Positions 7,388 to 8,415 of a DNA stretch of 8,415 nucleotides are shown here, in pieces. Numbering within the stretch: position 1 is the first letter of the stretch; each line of letters starts with the position of its first letter. The notes beneath the pieces were generated by a model that had not been told where the DNA came from, did not search any database, and saw only the letters and a list, made by a program, of their open reading frames with translations. This DNA is from Tabrizicola_A sp044377735 (GTDB lineage: Bacteria > Pseudomonadota > Alphaproteobacteria > Rhodobacterales > Rhodobacteraceae). Location of the stretch: positions 1 to 8,415 of the forward strand of contig JBILYK010000122.1 in the NCBI GenBank assembly GCA_044377735.1, written 5' to 3'. Position numbers and translations under genes: made by a program.

Positions 7388-8415
7388 TTACGCTTCGTGG
7401 GTGTCCGCTTTTGTGAGAGCTTCGTAGATCAACGCTGCGATCTGGCGTGCCAAGAACGGTGGGACTGCATTTCCAACCTGGACGTATTGCTGTGTCCGGT
7501 TGCCGAGGAACAGGTAGTCGTCCGGGAAGGTTTGCAGCCGGGCGGCCTCGCGCACTGTCAGGCTGCGACACTGGACCGGATCAGGATGAATGAAGTAGTG
7601 CCCGTCTTTGGAGATGTGGCTGGTAACGGTTGTTGCTGCCTCATGGGACAACTGAACCCGGAAACGGTCGCTGAAGATACCGCTGTGCCAGTTCTTGTGG
7701 TCGGGGCTGAGCGCGAGGGGAAAATCTGCCGCCTTCGGGCTGTACTGGCGCTTTTCACCGAAGACCGCCGCGAAAAGGTAGCGACCGAGATCTGACGCCA
7801 TGTGCCCACGCGTTTCGTGCTGGGCAAGGGCCTGCAGTTCAGGTCGTTCGAGCCAACGCATCAGGTCGTCGTTGGAAGTCCCGTAGCATGCGGGCAGGCT
7901 CGCGTTCGCGCGATGCCCGGGCGAGCCTTTTTCCATGCGCTTCACAACATTGAGGAAAGCTTCCTTGAGAGCCTCATCTCCATTGTTCTTGGAAATGCTG
8001 GCCAGGATGTTTCCAGCCTCAACGACCTCGCGCTTCCAGGCAGTCGCGGTATCGACGCCGCGGCTGATACCGCTGCGAAGGGGCGGCATGTTTCCAATCG
8101 TCTCGCCGACCGTGCGTCTTGTGCCCGTGACTGGAATGCTGGCGCCCGACATTCGGTTGGCAAGGTCCGACCTGACGCCAACGATGATGACCCGATGGCG
8201 GCGCTGCGGCACCCCGAAATCCTCCGCACGCACGATAAAGTCGGACGGCTGTTTCGGCTCCAGCAGCGTCGCGTTGGCGTCCGAAAGACGGATCGCCCGG
8301 AGTTCATAGTGGTGTGCATGCCCGGTGCCGAGCGAGGTCAGATCCTCCATCAGCATCTCGAAGACCATCCTGCTTTCGATTGTCGATGACCGCATGCCCT
8401 TCACGTTTTCCATCA
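7388..8415 (-). CDS. C5-cytosine DNA methyltransferase, partial (DrmMII candidate)
   Basis: This gene encodes a DNA cytosine-C5 methyltransferase that transfers a methyl group from S-adenosylmethionine to cytosine in a specific DNA sequence. The visible 341 residues, counted from the Met at 8413, begin at motif VI (MENVKGM, 1-7). They continue with motif VIII (QRRHRVIIVGVR, 70-81), a target-recognition region of roughly 85-280 including HMASDLGRYLFAA (204-216), then motif IX (RSLTVREAARLQTFPD, 283-298) and motif X (QVGNAVPP, 312-319). The frame stays open past 8413 to the edge, and ENV belongs inside the catalytic domain, so this Met is not the start. The SAM-binding motif I and the catalytic PCQ motif lie outside the window. 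Next to drmAB it is the natural candidate for DrmMII, which marks host DNA as self. Its convergent orientation means its own promoter, so expression may be independent of the operon. A stand-alone methyltransferase or part of a separate restriction system is the alternative. Confidence 0.9.
   Translation of the reverse strand, partial: MENVKGMRSSTIESRMVFEMLMEDLTSLGTGHAHHYELRAIRLSDANATLLEPKQPSDFIVRAEDFGVPQRRHRVIIVGVRSDLANRMSGASIPVTGTRRTVGETIGNMPPLRSGISRGVDTATAWKREVVEAGNILASISKNNGDEALKEAFLNVVKRMEKGSPGHRANASLPACYGTSNDDLMRWLERPELQALAQHETRGHMASDLGRYLFAAVFGEKRQYSPKAADFPLALSPDHKNWHSGIFSDRFRVQLSHEAATTVTSHISKDGHYFIHPDPVQCRSLTVREAARLQTFPDDYLFLGNRTQQYVQVGNAVPPFLARQIAALIYEALTKADTHEA

Noticed and set aside
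7370..7395. Bidirectional terminator hairpin at the convergent junction
   Set aside because: Only a 5-bp stem with a 16-base loop and no T tract is present, which is too weak to call.
7397..8389. Two + strand open frames opposite the methyltransferase (132 and 195 codons)
   Set aside because: The - strand frame carries motifs VI, VIII, IX and X of C5 methyltransferases, so the + strand frames are shadows.
8411..8413. ATG at 8413 as the methyltransferase start
   Set aside because: The residues that follow are motif VI (ENV), which lies inside the catalytic domain. The SAM-binding and PCQ motifs must come before it, so the gene continues off the edge.
1..8415. CRISPR array, insertion sequence, tRNA or attachment site
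   Set aside because: I saw no regularly spaced repeats, transposase motifs, terminal inverted repeats or tRNA-like structure by eye.

Overview
The window carries a DISARM-type anti-phage defence locus. High GC, a preference for C or G in third codon positions and the style of the proteins suggest an alphaproteobacterium, perhaps from the Rhodobacterales. That placement is a guess from composition, because no RNA gene or housekeeping marker is present.

Layout on the + strand. Positions 1-173 look coding but their frame is unresolved. A small unrecognised gene (174-614) ends by overlapping drmA by four bases (GTGA). drmA (611-3814) encodes a 1067-residue SF2 helicase of the YprA/DrmA type. drmB (3831-5687) encodes a 618-residue, cysteine-rich DUF1998 (MZB) protein. 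A 559-residue protein (5692-7371) joins an N-terminal NERD nuclease-like domain to an SF1 (UvrD/DUF2075-like) helicase core. Gaps of 16 and 4 bases and clear ribosome binding sites indicate one translationally coupled operon. On the - strand, separated by only 16 bases and convergent, lies a C5-cytosine DNA methyltransferase (7388-8415). Its N-terminal part, including the catalytic PCQ region, lies beyond the right edge.

Function. DrmA and DrmB are the core pair of DISARM: the helicase and its DUF1998 partner bind and translocate on invading DNA, while a methyltransferase marks host DNA. The C5 methyltransferase resembles the class 2 arrangement (drmMII). The locus departs from described DISARM in three ways. 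The position after drmB that usually holds drmC (a phospholipase-D-fold protein) is occupied by a NERD-SF1 helicase fusion. The methyltransferase is convergent rather than in the operon. An unrecognised small gene is coupled to the front of drmA. My reading is a DISARM variant in which a NERD nuclease-helicase supplies the effector or DNA-processing step. That part is inference.

Two smaller points deserve attention. An in-frame A8 tract in drmB contains a canonical A-AAA-AAC slippery heptamer, and a -1 shift there would end translation nine codons later, before the DUF1998 C-terminus. The left edge may hold a frameshifted or nonsense-interrupted larger gene.
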